Source of the DNA: Zingiber officinale
Lineage: Eukaryota; Streptophyta; Magnoliopsida; Zingiberales; Zingiberaceae
Length of the DNA stretch: 64,000 nt
NCBI RefSeq assembly: GCF_018446385.1
Contig: NC_055988.1
Span: 165,996,837 to 166,060,836, forward strand
Reading direction: 5' to 3'
The notes beneath the pieces were generated by a model. The model saw nothing but the letters and a program-made list of their open reading frames with translations. It was not told where the DNA came from and made no database searches. The stretch's first letter is position 1. Every line of letters starts with the position of its first letter. This document shows, one piece after another, positions 1 through 13,000 of the stretch. The translations under genes and the position numbers were made by a program.

Positions 1-560
1 GGAGGGGAGGTTTTGACATGTGTCAAGGATTGAATGATGGGTAATTTAAAGAAAGTGAGAAGTTCGAACATGTGTCAAGAGTTGGAAGTGGGGGTAATTT
101 AAAGGGATGAGAGATTTTAACATATGTTAAGTGTTGAAAGGGGGACCATTTAAAGTTATGAGAGATTTTGACATGTGTCAAGGGTTGGAAGGGGGGTCAT
201 TTAAAGGGATAAAAGATTTTGACATGTGTCAAGGGTTAGAAGTGGGGTAATTTAAAGGGAGGGGAGGTTCTGACATATGTCAAGCATTGAAGAGGCTAGG
301 GGTAATTTAAAGGGAGGGGGTGTTTTGACAGGTGTCAATGGTTGAAGAATGACGAATTTAAATGGAGGGAGTGTTTTGACAGGTGTCAATGGTTGAAGAA
401 TGACGAATTTAAATGGAGGGAGTGTTTTGACAGGTGTCAATGGTTGGATGATGGGTAATTTAAAGAGGGTGAGAGATTCTGACATGTGTTATATATCAAT
501 GGTTGGAGGGAGGGATGATTTAAAGGGAGAGAAGATTATGATATGTGTTAATAGTTGGAT
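1..560. repeat. Minisatellite, about 53-bp units
   Basis: About eleven degenerate tandem units of 50-54 bp. Each carries a near-palindromic core TTGACATGTGTCAA (or TTGACAGGTGTCAA) followed by a GGTAATTTAAAGGGA-like stretch. Two consecutive units around 325-430 are almost identical. The array begins before the window. The open reading frame on the minus strand at 252-485 is just the repeat read through (repeating PLTPVKTLPPFK) and is not a gene. Confidence 0.9.
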
Positions 561-599
561 GCGGGTAATTTAAGTGTCAAATTAGGAATGTAATTTAAA

Positions 600-1150
600 G
601 GAAGGAGTAATTTAAAAATTATATAAAATAAAAAAAATTAAAAAATTTGATAAAAAAATAATAAACAAAATTGATTAAAGAAATAAAATTAAATAAATAT
701 TTAAAAATTAAAAAAATAATAAATAAAATTAATTAAAAATAAAACTAAATAAAAATTTAAAAAAATTAAAAAAATATAAGTATTAATGAAAAAATAATAA
801 ACAAAATTAATTAAAAAATAAAACTAAATAAAATTAAATAAAATTAAAAATAATATAAATATTAATGAAAAATAATAAATAAAATTGATTAAAAATTTAA
901 ACTAAATAAAAATTTGAAAATATATAAACTAAATAAAAAATTTAAAATATATAAGTATGAATGAAAAAAATTAAAAATAAAATTAATTATAAAAATGAAA
1001 TTTAAAAAAAATTAAAATATATAACTATGAATAAAAAAATTTTAAAATAAAATTAATTAAAAATTAAAAAAAATAAGAAAAAAAAAATTAACTCTCATCA
1101 TACTTATATAGTTTCGAAAAAAAAAATTAAAAAAAAAATCAGAAAAAAAA
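600..1150. repeat. AT-rich degenerate tandem repeat
   Basis: Almost pure A/T sequence made of loosely repeated segments of roughly 100 bp (AATAATAAATAAAATTAATTAAAAAT, then ACTAAATAAAAATTT, then TATAAGTATTAATG). No coding signal. It is followed at 1180-1240 by a purine-rich stretch ending in a run of about eleven G. Confidence 0.75.
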
Positions 1151-1329
1151 ACAAAACAAAACAAATGTTACATGCGTCTTTTTGGCGGGGGAGAGAGGGG
1201 GAAGTGGAGGGGTGCGCGTTGACCGGGGGGGGGGAAAGCAATTTGCATTCTTCATTTGTCATTTAACTTAATATTTTTTTATTGTATTTATAAACATGTA
1301 GTGACCGAATTTATTAAATCGGTCGTTAA

Positions 1330-2011
1330 AATTCCACCTCATAAACCCTCCCAAGCGATCCCTAAACCCCAAACAATGGTCGACCCCCTCCCCTCGCACG
1401 CTATCCCTAAATCCCAAATCGTGGCCGACCCCCTCTCCTCCGACGTGATCGCGATCCCTTCTCTCCAAAGGCGGCGGAGATCCTTTGAGCGTGAGATCCT
1501 CTTCTGCACAGGTAATATTCTCTTCTTTCACTTCTCTTTCGCTCCTCTTCGATGATTTCGGCTGCCTGCTCAAGCCGCGAGGTTGGCTGCGGTCTTGACA
1601 GTCTCAACTTGGCCGACATTTTCTTCCTTTGAAATCTTTGGCCTACCTCAACTTAGTCAGACTTTTCCTTAATTTCGGCTTGCGTGGCCGGCTAAGCTTG
1701 GTCGGCCTGAGTTTGGTTAGCTTGAGCTTGGTCAGCCTGAAATTGACCGACCAGTGATTGACCACTTTTTCTTGTCCAAAGTCATCGACGTCATGCCGTC
1801 GAACTTGGCGATGGTGCTCATCACGCACACTGCGCACTTGCTGCCAATGATGCTACCCTTTAACACGTTCTTCTGCAGAAAATAATGCATTAATTAATTA
1901 ATTAATATTACATGGTTTTCGATTTGGGAATTCCATGAAAGCTAGGATTCATTTAACTTATAAAGAACCCTTACTTGGGCAGACATAATTTCAGGAATTG
2001 ATGGATGGATT
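1330..2011. other. Leader-like part of the CACTA element left of Copia 1
   Basis: C-rich leader-like sequence with short internal repeats (CTTGGTCGGCCTGA/CTTGGTCAGCCTGA at 1698-1740), a plausible splice donor CAG|GTAATA at 1509 and a TTAATTAA microsatellite near 1890. Several short overlapping reading frames exist on both strands, but none has a recognisable domain. I read this as the untranslated 5' part of the CACTA gene. It ends at the GGATT target site of Copia 1. Confidence 0.4.
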
Positions 2012-3505
2012 TGTTGGGTTCAGAGCGCAGCGGAAGACATATAATAAATCATGGATCTTTCGTGGTACATATAGTTTTGCACAAAATTGTATAAAACATA
2101 CCTCGAGTCCTCGATAGGTGTGAATAATATCACGGACAAATAAGACAGATAAGAGCCCCACGTGTGACTCCTCTAGCGGTATCCACGCGCACTAGATCGC
2201 GAACTCGACACGATCCGTTAGGTGCTAGCCACTTGGATCGACAAAGTCTTGGAAGCACTACCGATCTCTTCCGGTGGAAGACGAAGTTGACGAAGGAGAA
2301 ACAGAGAGAATGAAATCCTTACATTGATTCTTTCCGAGGATGGCTATTTATAGCTTCCAAGGAATACGAAGAGTTAAATCTTCAATTAATTCATCATTTA
2401 TGATCTTCATTAATAAGGAAGATGAAGAGTTATAGGCTCCATAAATTCTTCATTTATAACCTTCATTATGATAACTCTTCAAATTCTTCATTAATTATCA
2501 TTATGATGACTTTTCGAATTCTCCATTAATCATCATGATTATGGCTATTCGAATTCTCTCTTCTTTGTATCAAATAAATCCATATTTGATCTTGATCTTG
2601 ACTCGCTTCCGATATTCTTGTTCATGTTTACGTGCTATGCGTGCGACCCTCTAGGTTTTATACACGAAGGCAGTGTAAATCCATACACAGACTAAGGTAA
2701 CCGTCTAGCAACAGTTTTTAGCCACCCAACGCGATAAAATTAATATCAGTCATAAACTGTAAACCACTATGAACCGATTACTGTGTAATTCAATCTCTTC
2801 ATCTAAAGCCTACATCCCAATTAATTCGATACATTATGCATCATTACCAAATTAATTGTTTTACTTGATTTCCAAGATATAATAGACTCCTCTTGAATGA
2901 TAAATCATTCCTCCCATGGCCATGGATTTTGAGTCACTAATATCTCTATCAAGCGGCCAGGATGTTAACTCCTAATCCAAGAGAGCGATGAATCCTCTAT
3001 TGACTCAACACTATTCTCTCTACGTTTTGTCATACACCCAACTACCGTATTAATCACAATCCGATTAAAGACTGCTTTTAACGTCAAAGCACATAACTAT
3101 ACGCATAGAATAAATGAAGGTCTCAAGTCAAAAGATCAGTTACACTCGTTCATAAGAGGAATAACCAATGATGCTTAATATGTGGTCTCCTCTTGAGCGG
3201 ATCGTGTCCAGTGTACCTCTAAACTCAAGGCACCCCCAAGTACAACTTGGATATCCATCCCTCCGGTCTATCTCGACCTAGTCATACTCAGCGTTGATCT
3301 AGATATCCATGTCCCCTCTAGATATCTATCCGATCAAGGACTGCTTTCAGATTAATATACCCATTAATCTGTGGGACTTTATCATTAATCATATACGTAC
3401 AAAAAAGTAAATAATTAATGATAAATTCTTGCCTTTATTAAATAATTATTATTTATCCACAAAATACATAAGTAGTGTCTTGGCACATAAGTGCATACAC
3501 TAACA
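2012..3505 (-). repeat. Copia 1 3' LTR
   Basis: Starts TGTTGGGTTC and ends CACTAACA. It is about 99.4% identical by eye to 8317-9813. Because the element reads on the minus strand, this is the downstream LTR. The adjoining sequence at 3506-3520 reads on the minus strand as the purine-rich primer GTGCAAGTGGGAGAT. Confidence 0.95.
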
Positions 3506-3519
3506 ATCTCCCACTTGCA

Positions 3520-6213
3520 CTATTGCCAAACACTACGGACTCTCAGTCCTAGGCTTCTCACATGCGTCTCATGTTTCTGTAGAGGTAAGGCCTTTGTAAG
3601 TGGGTCTGCGATATTCTCGCTGGTATCTACTCTGCTAACCAACACATCACCTCTCTGAACAATCTCCCTAAGGAGGTGATACTTCCTTAGTACATGCTTG
3701 GATCGTTGGTGAGACCTTGGCTCCTTTGCCTGTGCTATGGCCGCATTATTGTCACAGTATAGCACAACTGGATCAACAATGCTAGGAACCACTTCAAGCT
3801 CCGCTATGATGTTCTTGATCCACACAGCTTCCTTTGCTGCCTCTGAAGCTGCTATATACTCGGACTCAGCTGTTGAATCTGCAACTGTCTCCTGCTTGGA
3901 ACTCCTCCAGCAAACAGCTACACCATTCAGACAAAACACATATCCTTGTTGCGACTTCAGATCATCCTGATCTGTCTGAAAACTTGCGTCAGTATATCCT
4001 CTGACGACTAATTCCTCGTCTCCTCCAAAAATTAAGAACATGTTCTTTGTTCTTCTAAGATACTTGAGGATAGTCTTTACCGCAGTCCAATGACCCTCTC
4101 CAGGATCTGACTGATATCTACTCGTCATGCTTAATGCATACGAGACATCTGGTCGAGTGCATATCATAGCATACATTATGGACCCTATAGCCGAAGCATA
4201 AGGTATCTTGTCCATTCTACTTCTTTCCTCTTGTGTTCCTGGACACATAGCTTTGGAAAGATGCACACCATGTGACACTGGTAAATATCCTCTTTTGGAG
4301 TCCTGCATACCGAATCTATTCAGCATTTTATCAATGTATACACCTTGACTCAACCCTAGTAACCTGCTTTGTCTATCTCGGTATATTCTAATACCTAAGA
4401 CATAGGTTGCATCTCCAAGATCTTTCATTGAGAAACACTCTCCCAACCAAGTCTTGGTAGATTCTAGGCTAGGGATGTCATTGCCTATAAGAAGTATATC
4501 ATCAACATACAACACTAGGAACGTAATCTTGCTCCCACTAACCTTCTTGTAAACGCAAGGTTCTTCTGGATTCTTGACAAAAGAAAAATCTTTAATGGCT
4601 TCGTCAAATCGCAGATTCCAACTCCGAGATGCTTGCTTTAGTCCATAAATGGACTTCTTGAGCTTACATACTTTATTGGCGTTCTCGGATTTTATAAAAC
4701 CGGGAGGTTGTACCATATATACTTCCTCCTGTAACCTTCCATTTAGGAAAGCAGTTTTAACATCCATTTGCCAAATCTCGTAGTCCTTGTAAGCTGCTAT
4801 AGCTAGCAAAATTCTAATGGACTTAAGCATTGCAACGGGCGAAAATGTTTCATCATAGTCAATTCCATGACGTTGATTGAAACCCTTTGCCACAAGCCTA
4901 GCTTTATAGGTACTTATGTTCCCATCCATGTGAATCTTTTTCTTGAAAATCCATTTACACCCTATGGGTTTTACCCCAACTGGCACATCAACCAACTCCC
5001 AAACTTGGTTCGTGTACATGGAGTCCATTTCAGATTTCATGGCTTCCAGCCATTTCTCAGAATCATTTGAAGCAACTGCTTCCTCGTAAGTCGACGGTTC
5101 ATCATCTTCGATGAGTAGCGCTTCCTCATCTTGGGTTACCAGCCAACCATATCTGTTTGGCTCTCGATGTATTCTTGTAGACTTACGTTGATCTCGCGTT
5201 TCTTGAGCAGTCCCGGATGAAGAAGACACTTGTGCTTGTGGCACTGTCTCATTGTCCAACTGTTCATCTTCCAACCTGTTTGTAGAGTCTATAATTTCTT
5301 CAAGACTTACTTTACTCCCACTATTTTCTTTAGAAATAAATTCTTTTTCCAAGAAAGTAGCATACCGAGCAACAATAACTTTGTGCTCACTTGGGAGATA
5401 AAAATAGTATCCCATTGTAGCTTTGGGATAACCTACAAACATACATTTTATGGATCTTGTTGCAAGCTTATTAGAATTTTCATTCTTCACATAAGCATCA
5501 CAACCCCATATCTTTAGATAAGACAAATTTGGTTTCTTTCCAAACCATGACTCATAAGGAGTCTTATCTACTGTCTTAGTTGGAACTTGGTTAAGTGTGT
5601 ATGCTGCTGTTTCTAAGGCATAGCCCCAAAATGACATTGGAAGACTTGCATGACTCATCATTGATCTAACCATATCCATGAGTGTGCGATTCCTCCTTTC
5701 CGAAACACCATTCCACTCTGGCGTCCTAGGAGGTGTAAGTTGAGAAATTATCCCACACTCCTTTAGGTAATCAATGAACTCTTGGCTTAGATACTCGCCA
5801 CCTCGATCACTCCGAAGGGCCTTAATCTTCTTACCAAGTTGTTTTTCTACCTCATTCTTGAACTCCTTAAACTTGTCTAGAGTTTCAGACTTATGTCTCA
5901 TTAAGTAGACATATCCATATCTACTTAAATCGTCAGTAAAAGTCACGAAGTAGGTATACGCTCCTCTAGCTTGAACTTGCAATGGTCCACAAACATCACT
6001 ATGTATGAGTTCTAGTAGTTCCTTTGCCCGTTCACCTATCTTGGTGAATGGCTTCTTGGTCATTTTTCCTTGTAAACACGCTTCGCATGTATCTATGGGC
6101 TCTAATTCAAAAGAGTCCAAATACCCATTATTGAGTAGTCTAGCGATGCGTTTCTGGGTTATATGACCAAGTCTACAGTGCCAGAGGTATGTTAAGTTTG
6201 AGTCATGTAATTT
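3520..6213 (-). CDS. Copia 1 pol: integrase, reverse transcriptase, RNase H
   Basis: An 866-residue frame from the methionine at 6120 to a stop just before the polypurine tract. The same frame is open upstream to 6213, where it meets the TAG that ends the gag-protease part. Residues before the methionine (WHCRLGH) and CEACLQGK form the integrase HHCC finger. The integrase core shows [16 protein letters not shown] and the glutamate in [11 protein letters not shown] Copia-type reverse transcriptase follows, with [11 protein letters not shown] near residue 537, then RNase H (GYTDASF, TAESEY). Enzymes of this type copy element RNA into DNA and insert it into the genome. There is no internal lesion besides the boundary stop, so activity is conceivable if that stop is read through. 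Confidence 0.93.
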   Translation of the reverse strand, partial: KLHDSNLTYLWHCRLGHITQKRIARLLNNGYLDSFELEPIDTCEACLQGKMTKKPFTKIGERAKELLELIHSDVCGPLQVQARGAYTYFVTFTDDLSRYGYVYLMRHKSETLDKFKEFKNEVEKQLGKKIKALRSDRGGEYLSQEFIDYLKECGIISQLTPPRTPEWNGVSERRNRTLMDMVRSMMSHASLPMSFWGYALETAAYTLNQVPTKTVDKTPYESWFGKKPNLSYLKIWGCDAYVKNENSNKLATRSIKCMFVGYPKATMGYYFYLPSEHKVIVARYATFLEKEFISKENSGSKVSLEEIIDSTNRLEDEQLDNETVPQAQVSSSSGTAQETRDQRKSTRIHREPNRYGWLVTQDEEALLIEDDEPSTYEEAVASNDSEKWLEAMKSEMDSMYTNQVWELVDVPVGVKPIGCKWIFKKKIHMDGNISTYKARLVAKGFNQRHGIDYDETFSPVAMLKSIRILLAIAAYKDYEIWQMDVKTAFLNGRLQEEVYMVQPPGFIKSENANKVCKLKKSIYGLKQASRSWNLRFDEAIKDFSFVKNPEEPCVYKKVSGSKITFLVLYVDDILLIGNDIPSLESTKTWLGECFSMKDLGDATYVLGIRIYRDRQSRLLGLSQGVYIDKMLNRFGMQDSKRGYLPVSHGVHLSKAMCPGTQEERSRMDKIPYASAIGSIMYAMICTRPDVSYALSMTSRYQSDPGEGHWTAVKTILKYLRRTKNMFLIFGGDEELVVRGYTDASFQTDQDDLKSQQGYVFCLNGVAVCWRSSKQETVADSTAESEYIAASEAAKEAVWIKNIIAELEVVPSIVDPVVLYCDNNAAIAQAKEPRSHQRSKHVLRKYHLLREIVQRGDVLVSRVDTSENIADPLTKALPLQKHETHVRSLGLRVRSVWQ

Positions 6214-7488
6214 CTATTTCTTACTTTCAATACAATAGATCGGTTCATCTAAGTTAAGAACATAAAGACCATTATTCAATGAACCATTCCCATAGAATAT
6301 ATTATTCAAATAAAAGGAACATAACTTGTCCTTGAATTGAAATACAAATCCCTTGGTGTCTAAACTTGACACCGAAATGATATTCTTTGAGAAACTAGGA
6401 ACAAAATAACAATTTTCTAAGTTCAAAACAAGTCCACTAGGCAAATTTATTGAATATGTTCCTACAGCTAACGCAGCAACTCTCGCTCCATTTGCTACTC
6501 GTAGGTGCATTTCGCCCTTGGACAACCGTCTGCAGTCACTTAGACCCTGCATGTTCGCACAAATGTGAGAACTACTTCCAGAATCTATGACCCATGATGA
6601 AGAAACAGAAAGATTGCACTCTATCATAAAGATACCTGAAGCATCCGCTCCACTGGCATTCTTCTTCATGAAAATATAGCAGTTTTTCTTCCAGTGACCT
6701 TTCTTGCCACAATGGAAGCATATTGCCTCCTTCTCATCAGATTGGGGTACCTGCATCCCTTTCTTAAGCTTCTTCTGAGCTTGATATTTAGGATTCTTCA
6801 TTGTATTAGCCTTGGGATTGAACTTCCCGGTGCTTGGACGCTTGTTGGTCTTTCTGACCATCATTGCATGCAGTGAAGGATTTACCTTCATATCCTTCTC
6901 AGCGGTTTTCAACATTACCATCAGATCAGTCAAACTCTTGTCCATGCTATTCATGTTGAAGTTCAACACAAACTGAGAAAATGATGGAGGTAGTGACGAT
7001 AAGACTAGGTCAACAGCCAAGTCCTGGTCTAACTTGGAACCTAAGCTCTCGAGCCTCTCTATGTACCCGATCATCTTGAGTACATGAGGCCCAACTTGGT
7101 TTCCTTCCTCCAGCATGGTACGAAACAGTGCTCGAGAGGTTTCATACCTCTCTACTCTCGCACTCTCTTGGAAGAGCTCACGCAAGTGCTGATCAATCTC
7201 CCTAGCACTCATGTTCTCATGCTGTCTCTGTAACTCGGGAGACATAGAAGACAGCATGATGCATTGCACATCCAGTGCATCTTCCATATACTGAGAATAA
7301 TATGACTGATCTTCCTCTGAAGCATCGGGTGTAGGCTCTTTCAGTGGTTCGTCTTCAAGCACATAAATTTTTCTCTCATGTCTTAAGACGATTTTTAGTT
7401 TCCTATACCAATCTAGGTAGTTGGAACCAAGGAGGATATTCTCTTTCTCGAGAATGCTTCGCAACGATAAGGTACTTGTGTTTATCAT
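6214..7488 (-). CDS. Copia 1 gag and aspartic protease
   Basis: A 424-residue frame. The N-terminal two thirds is a Copia-type gag with the LSSLPPSF motif common in plant Copia gags. A CCHC zinc knuckle (CFHCGKKGHWKKNC, about residues 256-269) binds RNA. The protease active site follows as WVIDSGSSSHI near residue 300. The frame ends in TAG at 6214-6216, and the 31 codons between it and the first pol methionine are in the same frame and encode the start of the integrase finger. Plant Copia elements usually use one continuous gag-pol frame, so the stop is either a recent nonsense mutation or a readthrough stop. Confidence 0.93.
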   Translation of the reverse strand: MINTSTLSLRSILEKENILLGSNYLDWYRKLKIVLRHERKIYVLEDEPLKEPTPDASEEDQSYYSQYMEDALDVQCIMLSSMSPELQRQHENMSAREIDQHLRELFQESARVERYETSRALFRTMLEEGNQVGPHVLKMIGYIERLESLGSKLDQDLAVDLVLSSLPPSFSQFVLNFNMNSMDKSLTDLMVMLKTAEKDMKVNPSLHAMMVRKTNKRPSTGKFNPKANTMKNPKYQAQKKLKKGMQVPQSDEKEAICFHCGKKGHWKKNCYIFMKKNASGADASGIFMIECNLSVSSSWVIDSGSSSHICANMQGLSDCRRLSKGEMHLRVANGARVAALAVGTYSINLPSGLVLNLENCYFVPSFSKNIISVSSLDTKGFVFQFKDKLCSFYLNNIFYGNGSLNNGLYVLNLDEPIYCIESKK

Positions 7489-8300
7489 CTAAAATTTAAA
7501 GCAGAGTTTTAGTATTTGTGGAATTATTTAATAAAGGTCTTTTATAACTCCTATTATTTTATTCAAGTCCAACAGCCCTCACTGTCAGAATCGGGAATTA
7601 GTTGGTAATAATTCCTAATAGGACCGAAACCCTGAATCATATAGAATGCACACAGCTGAGCTGTACCTACATGCTACATTCATCAAGTAGGCCTTAACTT
7701 GCCAATCACAAATCTATGTGACTTTCGGTATATTCTTGTCGAGCCTTATATTCTCAACTCTCGCCCCTCAAATCAGTTAACCTTAGCTGAGCTAAACAAG
7801 TCAACGAATTTGAGTTAAGTCGACCCACTAATAATTATGATAAATTATAGATGTTGTGACACAAGCCCACAGCTGAGCTGTACCGACTTATGTAAAAACT
7901 CTAACTATCATCATAGTTATTAGTGGAGGGCATTTAACAAATCTTGACTTTAATATATTTAAGGGATTTTGTAATTATTAAAATGTCTCACCATAATTAA
8001 CTACTTGTGCATTTGCACAATCTCATTACGGGATTTATCTCCATTAATCCTTATAGTCTTTTAAGACAATAGGTCTCGGAGATTTTTAGCATGTTAATCT
8101 ACTTATGCCATAAGGAATTTATATCTAAATTACAACATGAATTACTTCACATGTTTTTAGATAAAATTAATTTCTATCATGAAATGCTACGGCATATAAC
8201 TTGAAATAAAGAAATTAAGATTTCTTTGAAATCTCTTGAAACACTGATTCCTCAAATAAATTTTGAAGAATCAGCTTCGTACTATATGATCCAACCACGA
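7489..8300 (-). other. Copia 1 5' untranslated region
   Basis: About 800 bp between the primer site and the gag start, without recognisable coding sequence on either strand. This is the usual place of the leader and packaging region in LTR retrotransposons. Confidence 0.6.
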
Positions 8301-8316
8301 ATTGCTCTGATATCAC
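8301..8316 (-). other. Copia 1 primer binding site
   Basis: Read on the minus strand directly after the 5' LTR: GTGATATCAGAGCAAT. TGRTATCAGAGC is complementary to the 3' end of initiator tRNA-Met, the usual primer of plant Copia elements. Confidence 0.85.
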
Positions 8317-9813
8317 TGTTGGGTTCGGAGCGCAGCGGAAGACATATAATAAATCATGGATCTTTCGTGGTACATATAGTTTTGCACAAAATTGTATAAA
8401 ACATACCTCGAGTCCTCGATAGGTGTGAATAATATCACGGACAAATAAGACAGATAAGAGCCCCACGTGTGACTCCTCTAGCGGTATCCACGCGCACTAG
8501 ATCACGAACTCGACACGATCCGTTAGGTGCTAGCCACTTGGATCGACAAAGTCTTGGAAGCACTACCGATCTCTTCCGGTGGAAGACGAAGTTGACGAAG
8601 GAGAAACAGAGAGAATGAAATCTTTACATTGATTCTTTCCGAGGATGGCTATTTATAGCTTCCAAGGAATACGAAGAGTTAAATCTTCAATTAATTCATC
8701 ATTTATGATCTTCATTAATAAGGAAGATGAAGAGTTATAGGCTCCATAAATTCTTCATTTGTATCCTTCATTATGATAACTCTTCAAATTCTTCATTAAT
8801 TATCATTATGATGACTTTTCGAATTCTCCATTAATCATCATGATTATGGCTATTCGAATTCTCTCTTCTTTGTATCAAATAAATCCATATTTGATCTTGA
8901 TCTTGACTCGCTTCCGATACTCTTGTTCATGTCTACGTGCTATGCGTGCGACCCTCTAGGTTTTATACACGAAGGCAGTGTAAATCCATACACAGACTAA
9001 GGTAACCGTCTAGCAACAGTTTTTAGCCACCCAACGCGATAAAATTAATATCAGTCATAAACTGTAAACCACTATGAACCGATTACTGTGTAATTCAATC
9101 TCTTCATCTAAAGCCTACATCCCAATTAATTCGATACATTATGCATCATTACCAAATTAATTGTTTTACTTGATTTCCAAGATATAATAGACTCCTCTTG
9201 AATGATAAATCATTCCTCCCATGGCCATGGATTTTGAGTCACTAATATCTCTATCAAGCGGCCAGGATGCTAACTCCTAATCCAAGAGAGCGATGAATCC
9301 TCTATTGACTCAACACTATTCTCTCTACGTTTTGTCATACACCCAACTACCGTATTAATCACAATCCGATTAAAGACTGCTTTTAACGGCGTCAAAGCAC
9401 ATAACTATACGCATAGAATAAATGAAGGTCTCAAGTCAAAAGATCAGTTACACTCGTTCATAAGAGGAATAACCAATGATGCTTAATATGTGGTCTCCTC
9501 TTGAGCGGATCGTGTCCAGTGTACCTCTAAACTCAAGGCACCCCCAAGTACAACTTGGATATCCATCCCTCCGGTCTATCTCGACCTAGTCATACTCAGC
9601 GTTGATCTAGATATCCATGTCCCCTCTAGATATCTATCCGATCAAGGACTGCTTTCAGATTAATATACCCATTAATCTGTGGGACTTTATCATTAATCAT
9701 ATACGTACAGAAAAGTAAATAATTAATGATAAATTCTTGCCTTTATTAAATAATTATTATTTATCCACAAAATACATAAGTAGTGTCTTGGCACATAAGT
9801 GCATACACTAACA
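8317..9813 (-). repeat. Copia 1 5' LTR
   Basis: Starts TGTTGGGTTC and ends CACTAACA. It is colinear with 2012-3505, with one 3-bp insertion (near 9389) and a handful of substitutions. Followed by the GGATT target copy. Confidence 0.95.
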
Positions 9814-10083
9814 GGATTATATTGGATATGATATTTATAATGTGGTGACTGGTTTTCAACTAATTTCTATTTGTTTTCTGTTATTTCAGGTATACTGATT
9901 TTTCCGAACTCTTATTTCTAACCCTGTGCAATAAGGTATCTTGAATTTAGGTTTTTACTGATTGCTATTGATAGAATAATTTCATTATATTTTAATTATA
10001 TAATTGAGTTCATCTTATGACTATATGCGTGATTAGTTTTACATGTTTAATTAATATTGTAAATTTTTGTTTTTTAGGTTATA

Positions 10084-13000
10084 ATGTATATGAATAAGGA
10101 TTGGATGTATAATAGGTTGTCAAATGAGTTTATTAATGATGAATTTTTTATCGGAGTTGAACAGTTTGTGAACTTTGCTAAGCGCCATCCAGAATGTTTG
10201 GATGGAGAGAAGTTAAAATGTCCATGTAACCATTGCAAATGTAGAAATACGACTTTCCGTGATGCAGATACTGTGAAAGTACATTTATGTAAAAAAGGAT
10301 TTGTTCCAAATTATTATAACTGGTATTGTCATGGAGAATCTTATGTGTTTGAGCCAATTGGACATTCTGGTGCTTCGTCATCTGCTCCTATTGCTCAACA
10401 ACAATGCAATCAATGGTTTACGATACGATGAATATGTTTGATCATAGCAATGTTAATGAAATACCAACACCTGAAGTACAACATCTATATGACATGTTAA
10501 AGGCTAGTGAAAGAGAAGTGTGGAAAGACATTCCTTCTAGTCATTCCCAACTATCAGCTACTGCAAGGTTGTTGAACATTAAGGTAGAACATCATTTCTC
10601 AGAACGATGTTATGATGATATTTGTCAATTAATGTCAGAGTTGCTCCCTTCTGATAATATAATGACTGATAGTTTTTGCAGTACCAAAAAATTGGTTAGG
10701 GGATTGGGTTTACCTGTTGAAAAGATTGATTGTTGTATAAATAACTGCATGATATTTTGGAATGAAGACAGTGAGCTGAATGAATGTAGAATGTGTAATC
10801 ACCCTCGTTATAAGCAGCGCGGTCGCATATCATGGAAGAAGAACAAGAAGTTAGCATGGAAATGTATGTACTACTTCCCGTTAACCGCTAGATTGCAACG
10901 CTTGTATGCATCTGCCGCAACAGCAAGTCACATGAGGTGGCATCATGAGCATGTACATGAAGGAGATATAATGTGTCATCCATCTGACTCACCTGCATGG
11001 AAACATCTTGATACAGTATTTCCCTCCTTTGCAATGGAACCACGTAATGTAAGATTGAGACTTTCAGCAGATGGATTTCAGCCATTTGGTCAATCTGGAT
11101 AACAATATTCATCTTGGCCAGTCATATAAACACCATATAACTTGCCGCCATGGATGTGTATGAAAGACGAATTCATGTTTCTTACAGTACTTATTCCAGG
11201 TCCAACGAATCCGAAGGATAAAATAGATATTTTTTTACAACCTCTGATTGCTGAGCTGAATGAATTATGGAATGTAGGATCAGAGACTTATGATATTGCA
11301 AGTAAAACTAATTTTACCCTGCATGCTGCTTTATTATGGACAATTAGTGATTTTCCTGCATACTCAATGTTGTCAGGATGGAGCACTGCTGGTAAATTAG
11401 CATGTCTGCATTGCATGACAGAGTCTGATGCAATTTCATTACCTTGCAGTGGGAAAGTATCATGATTTGATAATCATCGTAAATTTTTACCAGTTGAGCA
11501 CCCTTTTAGGTGAAATAAGAAAGATTTCATCAAGAATAAAATTGTCAAAAAACTTCCGCCATCCATTAAGTCAGGTGAAGAAATCATTGAGGACATAGAT
11601 AACTATGGATTTGTACAAGTAACTCAGGCTGGTTCTGATGAATTAAATAAGTACATTGTTAGGCATTACAAGTGTGGTTGGAAGAAAAGAAGCATATTTT
11701 GGGAGTTACCATATTGGAAGTACTTGCTCATTCGACATAATTTAGATGTGATGCACATTGAGAAGAATTTTTTTGATAATATTTTTAACACTGTGATGAA
11801 TGTTATGGGCAAAACTAAGGATACAATAAAATCACGTGAGGAATTGAAACAATTAGTTAACAGACCTGAGTTGCATCAGAATGAAACTACCGATAAATTT
11901 CCAAAGGCTTGTTATACATTGGACAAAGAAAGTAAGCAAATATTGTGCAGAAATTCCCTGATGGGTATGCCTCGAATATGGCTCGATGTGTGGATATGAA
12001 CAAATTGAAAATATTTGGAATGAAGAGTCATGACTGTCATGTGTTCATGCAAACACTTATCCAATAGCTTTCCATGACTTACTTCCAAATAATGTTTGGC
12101 AAGCACTCACAGAATTGAGTTTATTTTTCAAAGATTTGACATCGAGGGTTATTATGACAACGGAAATGCTTCGGCTAGAAACAGAAATACCTTTGATTCT
12201 ATGTAAACTTGAACGCATATTTCCACCCAGCTTTTTTGATTCACTGGAACATCTACTTGTTCATTTACCATATGAGGCACAACTAGCTGGTCCTGTGCAA
12301 TATAGATGGATGTATCCATTTGAACGATTTTTAAGAAGATTAAAGAATAATGTTCGTAACAAAGCAAGAGTTGAGGGGTCAATATGTAATGCTTATTTAA
12401 TTGAAGAAGCATATTCTTTCTGCTCATATTATTTTCCTGATAATGTGAAAACCAGGCATCGTAAATGTCATCGAAATTTTGATCATTCTTAACCAATAGA
12501 CACAGAGATGCTTTCTATTTTTAAATTTTCTGGTAAGACAATGGGTGCATCCAGTTGTAGATGGTTAAATCCAAATGAATATCATGCAGCAAGGATATAT
12601 ATACTCCTAAATTGTGACGAGGTCAAACCCTATTTAAAGTGAGTTAAGTTATATGATACATTTTTCCCGTTATGTAATGTTGGTTATACCAAATGTAATT
12701 TATAATTATTTTTCTTGACAGATTGTACGAACAACAACTAGAAAATCCATCAATAGGTGCAAATGAGGTGGAGAAGAAGATAGAGACGGAATTTGCACTT
12801 TGGTTTGAAATCTATGTAAGTTAGGGTATAATTTATTTTGATAGTATGTATATTACTTTTTGGTTATATCATACCTATTTTCTTAGGTAAAAGAACGTAG
12901 AATTTCAAATGTACAAGATGAAAGGATAAAGAATCTGGCATCAGGACCTCTTCGTAACATAAGACTCTTTTCTGATTACTATGTGAATGGCTTCAAATCT

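Larger units (their letters stand above)
2012..9813 (-). mobile_element. Copia 1: complete Ty1/Copia LTR retrotransposon
   Basis: Two LTRs (2012-3505 and 8317-9813) start TG and end CA, and the element is flanked by a perfect 5-bp target duplication GGATT (2007-2011 and 9814-9818). The internal region on the minus strand contains a tRNA-Met-type primer site, gag-protease, integrase, reverse transcriptase and RNase H in Copia order, and a polypurine tract. By eye the LTRs differ at only about nine positions in about 1495 bp, so insertion is recent. The sole obvious coding lesion is one in-frame TAG between gag-protease and the rest of pol. Confidence 0.96.

Noticed and set aside
252..485. Proline-rich repetitive 77-residue frame on the minus strand
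   Set aside because: It is the minisatellite read in one frame; no start context or domain.
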